From Crocodylus rhombifer (Eukaryota > Chordata > Crocodylia > Crocodylidae), in contig JAVSML010024012.1 in the NCBI GenBank assembly GCA_038503035.1, positions 404,595 to 468,594 on the forward strand: a DNA stretch of 64,000 bases, given 5' to 3'. Shown one piece after another: positions 47,530-59,637 of the stretch (the stretch's first letter is position 1; the number at the start of each line of letters is the position of its first letter). The notes under the pieces are model-generated. The model ran no database searches, had not been told where the DNA came from, and saw nothing but the letters and a program-made list of their open reading frames with translations. A program made the translations under genes and the position numbers.

Positions 47530-47892
47530 TGGGTAGGCTTGGTATGTTTGAGAGGAGAGGATTTTTTGCCGTAACTTTTATTGGACCAGCTGTATAGATA
47601 GGAGAGGTGTTGGACAAGCTTTCAGGCATCAGGTGCCCTTCTGTAGGTCTAAACATATGGTTGAAACTGAGAAAAGAGTTAAAGGGGTAATTCACTTACG
47701 GTAATTCAAACTATTTAGTATCTACAGATTTAAAGATCACCTGAGCTTAGACCTGAGGAAGGACGCTTGAAGCCCGAAAGCTTGTTCAACTGTTCTTCTA
47801 ACTATACAGTTGGTCCAGTAAAACATAACATGCAAAATCTTTGCCTCTTGTACCTATCCTGGGCCATCATGGCTACGACACAGTAACCCTAC
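47530..47892. repeat. Foldback repeat with tRNA-like head, second locus
   Basis: The left arm (about 47545-47655) reads TTTTATTGGACCAGCTGTAT, GACAAGCTTTCAGGCATC and GGTGCCCTTCTGTAGGTCTA. The right arm (about 47742-47890) carries the same blocks inverted: TTAGACCTGAGGAAGGACGC, GCCCGAAAGCTTGTTCAACT and ACAGTTGGTCCAGTAAAA. The right end ATCATGGCTACGACACAGT is the inverse of a GTAGCCATGATGG head, as at 20650. The loop at 47664-47741 is the second copy of the 47032 segment. Confidence 0.68.
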
Positions 47893-48504
47893 TGCAGCTA
47901 TGCTGGTATGGATGTTCTTCAGTTAGCACTAATGACTAGTAGTCTCAGTAAATAAATAATTGAAGATATTAATTATAGTTCCAAGCATGGAATAACTTTT
48001 GTTAATTGTTGCACACCCTCAAAGGTTTCTCAGTGATTGCCTAATTTCAAATGTAAAACACAAATCTTCACAAATCTCCACACATTAAGGGTTTTATTAA
48101 GCTTTTAGGTGGCTCCAGAGATACTAGCCTAAGGAGGAAAAAAGAAACTTGATTGACTGATGGATAGATTTGATTGGCTGATTGATAGATTTCCTTAAAT
48201 TCCAACTTGTGGTCCAGTTGTGTGCTGTTCCTTACAAAAAGATCTTGCAATGCTGTGTTTAATTTAACATAGTGGCACAAATTTTTTAATGCTGTTTGGA
48301 GAGGTTTCTAATGATATTCCTTGAGTACAAAACCATATTCTTTTCCTCTGCATACCTCCATGTAAAGAGAACATCAAAGTGAATTCGCATAGCAGGAAAG
48401 GTGCATAGCCAGGAGAATAGTTATAAGTCATCACAAGCCTGCTCAAAAATAAGTCTGGCAGCAATTTTCTTTCTTCTAAAAACAGGAATTGAACAATACT
48501 TCAT

Positions 48505-48523
48505 AAAAAAAAAAAAAAAAAAA
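48505..48523. repeat. A19 homopolymer
   Basis: An uninterrupted run of 19 A in the intron. No SINE or LINE body is recognisable upstream of it. Confidence 0.85.
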
Positions 48524-49820
48524 GGATCCAGAAGCAAATAATTTGGATAACCTATCTCTGAGGTAGTCAAATACTTCATCTGTTTTCCCACCTATTACAC
48601 TGATTACAAAGGCAGTTAAAATTTGTAAAAGAATTAACCCATAATGATTCTGAATTGCATCTTATTGTTGTCAAAGCCCTAGCTCTCATATTTAATAATA
48701 ATGAATCTGCTTCTTGTCTTAACCTTGTGACAGGGTTCTTAACCAGTACCTGGATCTTTAGAAGCTAAAATGAAAATGTTAATCTCATTGATCTTCTAGC
48801 AAAGATTTTCAGAGAAATTTCACTAACAGTCCAACAAAGTTAATGAAATTAATTGGAGTACTTCTGTTATAAAAATTCATTAAGCCAAAGTCTGTAAGAT
48901 GGACATCTTTTTAATTCTTTCAAAGATCAATTGTCTCAAGGGTACCTTAGAAGCAGATTTATGCAAACCTGAGTGCACTTGACTGTGAAAAGCTCATAAG
49001 GTTATCAGGGTAGTCCTATTTTTCCATATTTTTAAATTTTGTCCCTCATTATCCTTCTAGTAATCCTCAATTTATCCTTTTGGAGCCTAATTTAATTCCT
49101 AAAAACTTTATAAAGCCATTCTTAGATACCCCATTGTCAGTTTCACTCAATTTCATATTTTGAAAGTTGTTCTTTTGTAGTAGTCATCAGTACAACTAGA
49201 AAGATTTTAGAGTTGACTGCATGCTCACCATAGTTTCAGTCTGTATTTTGTACTGTCTGTCAATGCTGCCTTTTTATGACCTAGTTCAGCATGGCATTTC
49301 ACTTCCCTAAAGTGGTAGTGCCATTCTTTTGCCCTAAATCTAAACATCCAGTAGAGAACAAATCATCAAAACTAGTTGTGAAGACTGGCCAGGATACAGC
49401 GGTACATAGCGCGAGGTCTCTAGGAGATTCTTTATGAACATTTTACTTTAAAAAATAAGGCTTTAAATGATCCAGTTACTAACTGGGTAACAGAGAGATA
49501 TCTGCAAGCAGTAATCTTGGCTTCACAGGAACATCAATATAAAATAATCCAGTCAGGCTGAAAGATCTCTCAGATTCTGTGTAAAGTATGTTAAGTTGTG
49601 GTGTGGTCATCTGTTTGTGTATTGTTTTGGAACTACAAGGTCAATATCCTGGCAATCCAAAACAATATTGTGAGGATGGTCAAGTATGGAAGATAAAGGG
49701 AAAGGGAAGGAAAGTTTACTTCATTTGTCAGTATTTTCTTTTGAGCCCACTGATCCCTCACTAAAATGCTTTTCAATGATATTTTAACTTCCCAATGACT
49801 TTGGTTTTAAGTGTCAAAGC

Positions 49821-50141
49821 CAGTGGTTCTCAACCTTTTCAGACTCAAAGCACCCCTTGTCAAACTTGTGGTGCTCATCCATAACATTTTTGTGAATTGT
49901 GTGGCACCCTGTTTCAAAAACTATTTTTTATGTTGCTTGTCGCCTTGCAGAGAGGCCAGGCAGTGGGGATGGGGGGAGAAGCCAGTTAGGGAGAGCCTGA
50001 ACCTGCCCTTATCTGTTTATCTACTCACAGCTCTAACCTCAGCCTGCCCTTATCTGCTCCTCTCCTCACATTTCATGTTGCACCCCTAAAAGGCTCTCAT
50101 GGCACCCCAGGGTACCCTGACACGCTGCCTGAGAATCACTG
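49821..50141. mobile_element. hAT (Charlie-type) non-autonomous element
   Basis: The left end CAGTGGTTCTCAACCTTTTC and the right end (other strand) CAGTGATTCTCAGGCAGC form the terminal repeats. CAGTGGTTCTCAA is the well-known end of Charlie-like hAT elements. Flanking 8-mers GTCAAAGC and GTCTGAAC share five of eight bases, so the insertion is old or the duplication is decayed. The 321-base body contains the internal wording TGGCACCC, also in inverted form, and no transposase. Confidence 0.78.
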
Positions 50142-50989
50142 GTCTGAACACATGTTGTTTTTTCTTTTTTCCCAAAAGGCCATAAACTTCTTAAGGATCT
50201 TTTATAAAAGATTTCTTTTGGCATAATTATGAAATTACATGTATAACATTACATTTTTTAAATCTGGAGGTTGTCACTCTGGAAGCTTGTGCTGCTTGGT
50301 AGTACTTAAATCCTGGCATGAAGCCAAATAATCTCTTCTGTGTCCATTCATAGAGGAAAAATGTCTCTTACTATGACTGTTAGGCATGGAGATTTTAAGG
50401 AAGTTCTCTCATTCAGTAGCTTTTAGGTAGGGAACCTATGACCTCCAAAGCTAAAGTGGGTATTTTTTGCTTTCAGAGCTTGTTTCTAAAGTAAGGAAAG
50501 CCAAACTTTCCCACTTTCTAATTACTTAAATGAAAATAATAAAGAGCTTTTTAAAAATTTCCAATGTTATTTATGTATTATATTATATAGCCTTATTTAT
50601 ATTTGTCTGTTTAGTACTTAACATTTTATCTGCTTGTCATCTCCGCAGCAGTCAGAAATTTATATCTGAAGTTCGATTTTTAGCAAGCTATAGGTCCCTA
50701 TCTAAAAAAATAAAAAGAAATATGAACAAAAATAAAATAGAAATGTCTGTTTACTTATTGCAACTGACCAGCTTGTTATAGCTTGCTCTATATTTAACTT
50801 TGGAGAAAATCCTTCTGGTTCTTCAGGAATCTTACAAAGGATATAATTCTATTTCTTTGCAGATTAATGAATTTTTACCTTTCTTATTTACCCATCTGAT
50901 TCACTTAGATTTAGGGAATTAACATTTTAATGTGTTTTTCCTCTTATAGTTTGTTTCTTTCTCCACCCCCCTTCTTTCTTCTTCGTTTT

Positions 50990-51019
50990 CTCTCTCTCTC
51001 TCTCTCGCTCTCTCTCTCT
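50990..51019. repeat. CT dinucleotide repeat
   Basis: An interrupted (CT)n tract of about 30 bases follows a pyrimidine-rich stretch from 50940. It resembles a polypyrimidine tract, but no coding segment of NIPBL follows it. Confidence 0.85.
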
Positions 51020-52199
51020 GTTGATGTAGAGTTGAGTATCCTGCTTATAAAGAGACTGTGGGTGATGCTGGAGGAAACAGTGAACAATTGAAAATTTTGA
51101 TGTGAATTAGCTTTATTTTTTTTTTAATAACTGGATTTCATGCCTATGTAAGACACAATTGACAAAGTTTAATAATTCCTTTGGGTCTAAAAGCAAGTTC
51201 TCTGATTATAGGAGAATACTTGGGTTTTTTTCAAATAAGACCTGTTTGACAGCATAAAGTATGAGCTTTAGTGAAGGTAAGGGTTTTAGTTTCTGTGATA
51301 AACTAAATTTATTTTTATATAGAACATTTCCTAGTTGAATAGACGACATAGGTGTCTAAATTCTATCAATTTACATAATTACCAGATGTGTTGCCTATTT
51401 TAAACCCAATTTATTCTGCACTCTGTTTTTACTGTAAAGTGAAATTATAAATGTAGAACCATCTAATTGAACATAGATAATTTTATATATCATATCTAGA
51501 AAAATTTTAATAGCATTGCAAAGGAAAGTTCTGTAGCTTATAATTGCGTAACGCTGCCCCGTGGTGTAAATTCACTATGGAACAGTCTTCAACTATCACA
51601 ATGTTACATGTCTCCAAGTTGAGGTGTGAAATGCTAAAAATAGATGTTGAGTATATTTATTGTCACTGTTCAGCATGTAGTAAACAAAGCAAAGAGAATC
51701 CCCATCTTAATCACTATAGATCCTTGCTTCTTTCATCAACCTGAATCAACAGTGAGTTGGGGTCATTCCTTCAGGAAAAAGTGTATTGTAATATTATGCC
51801 CAAAAATACCAGGTCATTGTTATAGTTGAATACCTTTATCTTTGCATACTTGTGAATGCTACATGTTATTTTAACATTTAACAGGAACTGTGACAGAATT
51901 TTTTGTTGTGAATAGCAGCTGCTCATGCCTTAATTTGTTCATTGTGAACTTACCAGAAATATAGTATCATACTTTGTGTTTTTAAAAAGGCCTTATTTGT
52001 ACCTATAGCAGACTGATTCTTACCCACAGTCCATGAATAATCAAAGTAGTATGTGTATAGAATTTGCATGCACTCTTACTTTTTTGGGTGTGCACACACT
52101 TGTTTGTGGAGGGAAATTGCTTTTCAGTTTTTTTGGGGAGCAGAGGATTTGCCAACCTTTTGGGTATGTCATCTGTGGTCTTTTTCTTTCAATCTGCAG

Positions 52200-53753
52200 A
52201 TAAACCTTTGAAGAAGCGAAAACAAGATTCTTATCCACAGGAGGCTGGGGGTGCTACTGGAGGAAATAGACCAGCTTCTCAGGAGACAGGTTCAGCAGGA
52301 AATGGGTCAAAGCCAGCACTGCTGGTTAGTATTAATCTTCAACAAGCAGGACGAGTGGATTCTCAGGCAACTGTAACTCAGGATTCAGATACCATCAAAA
52401 AACCTGAAGAAATAAAACAGTGTAATGATGGATCTATTTTTGTTCCTCAAGAAGACACTGTTGGAGTTCTTAAACTCAAACCTGAAAACCATCCTGAGAC
52501 CCTTAGAAAAAAGTTGGATTCTGAGGGTCAAAAGACAGATATTAAACAAAATGAAAACAGACAGACAGAAGTACAACAAAATGAGAGCAAGCGGATGGAA
52601 AGTAAACACAATGAAAGCAAACAGATAGAAGCTAAACATGAAAGCAAGCAGACAGAGGTGAAACAAAATGAAAGCAGACAGATAGAAGCAAAGCAAAATG
52701 AGGGAAAGCAAAACAATGGCAAACAGGAAATACGGCAGCGGCCTGAGACGCCAAAGCAGAAGAATGAAGGCAGGCCGGAAACGCCAAAGCAGAAGAATGA
52801 AGGCAGGCCGGAAACGCCAAANNNNNNNNNNCCGGAAACGCCAAAGCAGAAGAATGAAGGCAGGCCGGAAACGCCAAAACACAGACATGACAATAGGAGG
52901 GACTCTGGTAAACCATCTTCGGAAAAGAAATCTGAAATATCCAGACATAAACAGGATGTTAAATGTGATTCCTCTAGGGTAAAATCTGAAAGTAGATCAG
53001 ATCCAGCAAAACAAAGACCTGATGGACGTTCAATTCCTGAGACACCAAGGCGTGACCATGATAGCCTTAAACAAAAGCCTGAAGACAGAAGTGAATCAGA
53101 AAGATACAGGGGAGATCCATCTAAGATTAGAAGACCTGAATATTTAAGATCCTCAAACAAAAGCGAACATGATTCTAAGCATGGAATTAAACCTGATAGT
53201 TCAAAAGCTGAGAAACTGGAACGAAAACATAGACATGAGTCCGGCGAGCCAAGAGAGAGGCTTTCTTCTGGGGAACAGAAATCACGACCTGACAGTCCTC
53301 GTATTAAACAGGAAAGTAAAGGAGATTCCAGTAAATCAAGACCTGATAAACCTGGTTTTAAATCACCAAACAGCAAGGATGAACGAAGGACAGAGGGTAA
53401 TAAGAGTAAAGTAGATAGTAATAAAGCACATACTGACAATAAAGCAGAGTTTCCCAGTTATTTGTTGGGGGGAAGATCTGGTGCATTGAAACATTTTGTC
53501 ATTCCCAAAATCAAGCGTGATAAGGATGGCAATGTCACTCAGGAGTCGAGGAAAGCTGAAATTAAGAGTGAACATAAGGACAAAGTAGAGAAGATTGGGC
53601 TAGTCGAAGATCTGAATAAGGGAGCTAAGCCAGTAGTTGTCCTTCAGAAACTTTCTTTGGATGATGTACAAAAATTTATTAAGGATAGAGAAGAAAAATC
53701 AAGGAGCTCTTGTTTTAAACCTAATAAGAACAAGTCATCCAAATCGAATAAAG
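52200..53753 (+). CDS. NIPBL: NIPBL exon 10 (contains a 10-N gap)
   Basis: The acceptor ATCTGCAG ends at 52199 and the donor GTAAGA starts at 53754. AT completes Asp, followed by KPLKKRKQDSYPQEAGGATG (a basic KKRK patch). A degenerate charged repeat around N-E-S/N-R/K (52545-52735) comes next, then tandem RPETPKQKNEG units (52742-52881), HRHDNRRDSGKPSSEKKSE, a long Arg/Ser/Lys/Asp-rich region and AEFPSYLLGGRSGALKHFVI. PVVVL at 53630-53644 is the PxVxL-type motif through which NIPBL binds HP1 (known). It ends SNK plus the first base of Gly. It has 517 whole codons counting the Ns; recalled human exon 10 is 1626 bases. The open frame starting at 52064 uses intron sequence before 52200. Confidence 0.98.
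52742..52881 (+). repeat. In-frame 33-bp tandem repeat (RPETPKQKNEG) with assembly gap
   Basis: Complete 33-base units run at 52742-52774, 52775-52807 and 52832-52864, nearly identical at the DNA level. A third unit enters the gap at 52822-52831, and a last partial unit follows at 52865. Each unit encodes 11 residues with a PETP core. The 10 Ns keep the frame but leave a unit of only 24 bases, so the N count is not a true length. Confidence 0.92.
52822..52831. other. Assembly gap (10 N)
   Basis: There are ten unknown bases inside the coding repeat. The unit on either side is 33 bases; completing one unit needs 19 unknown bases and more units need 19 plus multiples of 33. Confidence 0.98.
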
Positions 53754-54133
53754 GTAAGATTCTTTTAACATTCATTTTTGTTGTATCCAGTGTTCCTTCT
53801 GTCTTTAACTTTAATATTGCTGTGGGTAGACACTGAATAAATATTTTTGAAAACTTGAGTTCATTAAGTTAACATGTACTTTCTGTACTTGATAATATTG
53901 GTTGCTTGGAGTCGAACCAAAACTGTTCTCAGTTGCATAAGAGCAAATAAATATTAGACATCTTATGTTGGTGTATCTGAATCTATTGCTGTACCCCAAT
54001 GCCAGTCCCCAGTGTAGAAACACTCTTTTAAATTTTGCCGTAACCTAATTAGTTAATTATCCTTTTAAAGTTTCACTACATATATGATTTTAACCTTTTT
54101 TAAGTATATCTGTATTAAGGATTTACACAACTA

Positions 54134-54388
54134 CAGGCAACTCCTGCTTAACGTTGTTTTGCTTAGCGCTATTTCACTATAACACACGTTTTAAATTGAT
54201 ACCTGATTTCACTAAGCGCTCAGCGAGTTTCATTATAATGCTCGCAGTCACCATCTTGGGTCATTAAAAACAATTGTGGTCACCATCTTGGGTTGTCAAA
54301 TACTTTTGGTTTCACTTAAGGCTCTTTTCAATTAACGCTTGATTTTTCAGGAACCAATTAAGAGCGCTAAGCGGGGGTGGGTTGTCTG
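54134..54388. mobile_element. Tc1/mariner-type MITE (pogo/Tigger-like), TA target duplication
   Basis: The element starts CAGGCAACTCCTGCTTAACG and ends so that the other strand reads CAGACAACCCACCCCCGCTT. TA dinucleotides flank it at 54132-54133 and 54389-54390. CAGGCA-type ends plus TA duplication are the hallmark of Tigger/pogo elements (known). The 255-base body has two tandem copies of a CACCATCTTGGGT unit at about 54250-54300 and AGCGCT/TTAGCGC motifs near both ends. There is no transposase. Confidence 0.8.
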
Positions 54389-56885
54389 TATATTTAAATG
54401 AATTTAGTTGCATCAGTGCAAAACACCCAGGTGTATACAAGCCCTAAAATGATGATGTTGTTGTTGTTATTGGAACCTTTTGTTCCCTAAAGAAGGACCA
54501 TTAAATGAATGGAACAAAATGATGTAGCAGGAATAGGTAGTTGCATTGGACAGTTCCATTTGTCTGATATATAAATTTCAGTGCTGTGGGACTTCAGCTA
54601 GCATAGGTTGTCCCAGAATATACAATGGTTCTGGTTTCTGGATGAGCCCTCTTTGTTAATAGTTTAGTATCACAATTTTTACACATTTCAGGGACTTTTT
54701 GTTTGGTCCCAACTATTTTGTAAGATGGAAAATTTTGATTTCTAATGTGCTCTCATAACATAGTTGATCTCATAGTATAGACACTGTGTAATATCTGGCA
54801 TGTCATTTAGCGTTTTGAAGTAGATGGCTTTTCTGTTGAATTTAGATGAATGATCATATTTCCTTTCTGATGCTATAGTATTTACATCTTTGGTTTCAGA
54901 CTGAAACAGATAAATGCTATGTTCTCACAGTGTGGAAGATGTTACTATTCAATCTAAAACTAGTTTTGAAAAGTGTTTAGATGTGTATGAACCCACAGCT
55001 GCATAACTAGAATTTTACCTAGGTGCTCATTTGAGCTTTAAATATTTTTATAAAGCTGTTTTGATTAAGTAAGGTTAAGGTAATTCTGTGTGTGTAATAC
55101 AGGTTGTGTATGCACATGTGCGATCCATATAATAAATTTACCATGCAATTTTCACTGCTACATCTGATCTGTCCAGTCACTTTTTTCAGAATTTATTTTA
55201 GCACACAAAAACCTTGAGCAGCTCAAAACAATGTTTAATTTTACAACCCCCCCAACAACAACAACAAAAAAACCTGAATAAAACTTCTCTACCTTTCCTC
55301 CCTCCCCTCTATCTGAAAATTCTCCCAGTGTTTCTAAGTTTTAATTCAGGCAAGATTTAGAGTTGTGACAATAACAACTTTCTACACAATTTTAATTATC
55401 ATTTCACAAGCCCATAGATCTGGGAGCTTTGAATCATTGGTAAGGGAATATTCTAAACTTTCTGATGGGATCCAGCAGGAGACTGGAAATGACTGAGATA
55501 ATGGATTTTGCAGTGATAACACTTCTGTGCTTATCTATTTTAGATCTTTTTAGAGGTGACCCCTGAGTCCTATAAAGTGGATCTATGCTCTCCAAAACGC
55601 TTTTAATATAATTTCTGTGTAATATACTTTGTTCATGCTACATGTGGTGATATGAAGGTTTTATTGACACTTTTGTGATGACTAGCATAACTAACAAATG
55701 ACTATGCCACATAAGTAGTGCATCCTTGAACTCATGCACATAAAACTTTTGATACACCATTGTGTATCCCATTTACGCAAACATACAAAATAATGTTGCC
55801 TATTTTATTATCATGATGTGAGATATGATTTTATTTTTGGTGATAAAGGTACAGATTTGTAACATCTGTCAAGCTCTTCGAGTTTTATTTCTACCCTCAA
55901 ACTCTTACAGCATTGTTGAAAATAAGGTTCATGGAGGGAAAATAGTTAATATTGTAACTAGATTTCTATTACAAATCTAAATTTTGGCTTGTGGTCTTGA
56001 AATTTTTTTCTGAAAATACTATTGCATTTGAAATGTTGCCTACGCTTTTGAGAGAAAATGTGAGAATTTGTTGGTAAACCTTGAGATTAACATCACATTC
56101 TCTGGAAACAGATTGTCTAATACATAGGCGTAAAATCGTGTTTGAAAACACTGCTAAGTTGAGTTGTAAAATTTATGCTTGACAGCTACTGGCTGGGAAC
56201 AATTCAGCAAACTAACCTGTACCATTTTTCCAAAGTTAGCAGAATGCATTGTTCACTGTTTGTTGTGTGCAATATTTAATTGTGACTTTTTTTTAGCTTA
56301 ATACATTTAAAAACATGTAACTTTACTATAACACTCTGCTGTTGATTTATTCCTGATTTACCTTTGAGTGCACTCAACTTTTTCTTTCTTATATTAGACC
56401 ATAGCTAATCTTTTTCAGCATTGTCTTCAGTGTCTGAGTTTTTTCCTCCCTCTCTCTCTCTTTCTTCTTCCTTTAGTCTTACTACACTTACTTTGGTCCT
56501 TTCACTTCCTTTCTCCCTACTATGTACAGTTGCTTCTTTTTCAGTTTTCCATGTTCTTCATTCTTCAATGCTGCTTGCTCAAGAAACTCCCTGATAGGCC
56601 TTTTCTACTCTCCGAAGTGGCTCTGATTTAAGCTAAATTCATTTTAAACTGATATAGTTAAACCAGTGTAAAATCCTGTGCAGATACAAGTTGTGTTTTG
56701 AGTATTTTATTATAGTTTAGCTTAAAGTACATTCCTTAGCAACTTATGTTAAAACTAAAATAAATTTGTTGTAAACCGATATAGGAGTATACAGAACTTT
56801 TTGCACTGGTTTAATTAAATTTGTTTAAAAATCTTGCCTTTTGTTAAACTGATATAACTTTGTATATAGACAAGTTCTGTGTGAC

Positions 56886-57402
56886 ATACCTACAAAAAAC
56901 TAGAACTCTTGGTTCCAAAATGATACCTTTTATTAGACCAACTGGAAAATGGCAAGAAAATTGTTCTTTTCTGCAAGCTTTCAGGATCAAAGCCCCTTCG
57001 TTAGGCTCTGGGAAAAGCGTAGATGGTACAAGATGGTAAAAAGTCCCCATAGGTAGAAAATAAACTTCATTTTTGCACAGAGGGACTTGAAGATGGAAGT
57101 CTGTCCCTCTGGGTCTATGAGAGTGTCTTTGTGAGCTGTGTTGAGTAGCTCTTTGATGTGTTGATCTTTGATGTGTTGATCAAGTAGAATTCCTTCCCTG
57201 GAAGTGTCAGGTGGCAGGCAGGAAGGCAAAAAAACTTCCTTGTTGTTCTGCAATGAAGTTTAAAATCCAAAACTGGCTGAAATTCAGCATCTTCCATGTT
57301 TCAGGGGTATACTTGGTAGCCACGTTGGTCTGAGACAAAAAGACATACAAAAAACTAGAACTCTTGGTTCCAAAATGATACCTTTTATGAGACCAACTCT
57401 TT
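56886..57402. repeat. Composite repeat bounded by about 55-bp direct repeats
   Basis: ACAAAAAACTAGAACTCTTG followed by GTTCCAAAATGATACCTTTT and a GAGACCAACT/TAGACCAACT end occurs at 56893-56942 and again at about 57348-57401, nearly identical. The right copy is preceded by GGTAGCCACGTTGGTCTGAG, a tRNA-like A-box head as in the foldback repeats. The left copy continues into AAGCTTTCAGGATCAAAGCC, the shared downstream part of the same family. Between them are 400 bases that include a tandem CTTTGATGTGTTGAT duplication at about 57151-57180. Confidence 0.68.
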
Positions 57403-59637
57403 TTCAGACATTATCTCCTGCTTTCTCTCTCCTTTTTCACAGCCATCCCTTCATAGACATACTGAAATTTTACCAGACACCAAATAGCTGGACAATTAAG
57501 CCTGTTAGTCAGAGACTTGGTGGTATGGGCACTACAGGGAAAGTGAAGGTTCCCGGGAAATGTCCTGAACCATATTTTGGGATACAGGCTTTCCAGTTAT
57601 TAGGTGACTGACAGATTTGAATCATCTCTCTATTCCTTCCGTTTCCCTCTGGCTATTAAAAGGAAGGGTATTTTCTCTTGGTTCTCTTCCTAGGTTGGAA
57701 GTCTTTCTAAAGGATATACTCTAGCTCAGCCAAAAATTATGAGCTTGTTGAAGGAATCATTGATGAAATTCTATAGCCTACATTCATATAGGTCATAATA
57801 CATTATCATAATGTTCCCTTTGTGTTTTAAAAATCTATGAATCCCTCATCCTTCCCCATCTATTCTCTTATTCCAGGGCTCTGTTGTGGTGGAGTCTTTA
57901 GTGTTGTTCTCTTCAGCTTTTTGGTTGCAGGAAAAGGATTATATTTACTATCCTTCCTTTTCCCAGTTTTTAGCTCTTGGTGAATAGCCCTGCTTCCTAT
58001 CTCTGTTGCTATTCATATCAGTCCGCTGCAGCATGAAATTGAACTCATTATTCACAGTTTCGTGACTGCTTGTGAGGTCTAAATAAGACTAGTTTTCATT
58101 CTGCTGCAGTTTAACAATGTTGTGAGTAACTACAATGGACCTGGAATTGTGTATTGCAAATTTAACAAAATATTGCTGAGTTAGTCTATGCTTTGTTGGT
58201 GTTTAGAAGGTTGCCTTTGCAAACATAAAATAAATCAATTTAATTATTTTTAATGTAAGTTTCAGTTTGCTAGAAGCTGGCATTGACTGAGGAAAGCTTC
58301 CTAATCTCTATAGGGACAAATGGTACTTTTTCAAGCATTGTGTAGAACAAACTTTTTGAGATGTCATATCTAAAAAAAACAACTTGGGTTTAAAGCTTAA
58401 TGATGGTTTCCATGAAGAATCTTTCAGACACCTAGTTCACAGAACATTTCTCACAATAAGTAATTATTTTAGGATTTAATCATTTGAGTACTGTCAGATT
58501 CCATCTAGATCTACACAATTGACTTCGACCTATTCCCAGAAGTCCTTGCTAATGCGCTGTGCTTCCTGTAGCTGTACTCTGACATTTGACTAGAGGTGCC
58601 ATTTTTATGAAGTTTTTCTATATGTATGTTCTCACAGAGGCAACTAAAAACTTGTTTTTACTATTACTACTGTTAACTCTTCAGAGTCAGTATATATTTC
58701 TTTATGTTCTGCATTCTGTTTACATATCATCAGCTGAACTGTTTTGAAATTCCTAACAATTGTGTGTGTTCAAGCCTACTGATGGAAATGGAAATGACCA
58801 AGTGTCAATGAGAGGAACATTTTGGTTTGTAGAACCTTATTTCTGGTAAAGCTGTAGGAGAGACACCTCAGGTTTCTTAAAATCCTTTACTGAATTTTTA
58901 CAGTTTGTAGTAACGTGCATTTACTATAGAGTCACTGGCAACCTGAAATAAGGCACTTCAGGTGTTAAGCACAGTATGACAGGGAGGGCTCTGTGGCTCA
59001 GTCCAGTAGCTATAGTAATGCTGGGAACTGTCTCATCTGCCATTGAGGCAGGGGATAATTGTGTAGTTAATAAATTCTACAGAGAGATAAGGCAGCTCAA
59101 GTTTATACCATAATGGGGCAGATGAAAGTTAGTGACTCCACGTGACAGTCTTTGTGATATTTATTAACTGTAGCTTTTTGCCTGAATCCTTCATGTGTAA
59201 GTCTTTTACAATGTTGACAAAGTTTGTAAATTCTTTGAGAATTGATTTAAATGAATTAAATTTATCTATTTAGAAACATGTTTGGTGGAGCTTTTAAATT
59301 TAGTAAAATTCATAACTATGAGTAAGAAAAATAATGTAGTAAGCTCCGTTGCTGAAACTAGCATAACTAAATGTTGTGAAATAAGTATCTGAGACGCCAA
59401 GAATTTGCCAGCTATATTGGTACAACTGAAGGAGTATATAGGTTCAAGAGGAAAAATGGCTGTTGTGCAAGGAAATTAACTGAGTTCTTTAAGAAAACAG
59501 TTTTGGAAGTTCAAAACTATGTGAGCATCTGAAATGTCAACATTTTTCACTTGTCAAGGATTCCTGTCAGAATTTATAGTTTGATGTTTAAAGACAGAGT
59601 AACTTCTGAGTGAGCATTTTCCAAATACATATACTCT

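Larger units (their letters stand above)
38571..52199 (+). other. NIPBL: NIPBL intron 9
   Basis: This intron is 13.6 kb. Recognised content is a TTTA simple repeat (39805-39828), a MITE-like element (40611-40896), an element with 24-base inverted ends (43157-43471), a CR1 tail (47123-47255) inside a repeated segment, a foldback repeat (47530-47892), an A19 tract (48505-48523), a Charlie-type hAT (49821-50141) and a CT tract (50990-51019). The stretch 41000-42600 and the stretch 46050-46800 may be remnants of old repeats, but no family is recognisable. The rest (38571-40600, 43480-46050, 50150-52199) is AT-rich with no feature I can support. Confidence 0.8.

Noticed and set aside
50940..51025. 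Long polypyrimidine tract that might mark a 3' splice site
   Set aside because: No coding sequence of NIPBL follows it, and the following bases do not continue in phase with exon 9.
52742..52881. Regular repeats resembling a CRISPR-like array
   Set aside because: Units are contiguous without spacers, in frame, and encode a known protein region of a eukaryotic gene.
52385..53439. Open frames of up to 303 codons on the minus strand of exon 10, and other-frame plus-strand frames
   Set aside because: Shadows of the low-complexity, Lys/Glu/Ser-rich coding frame of NIPBL; the antisense is Leu/Phe/Cys/Ser-rich.
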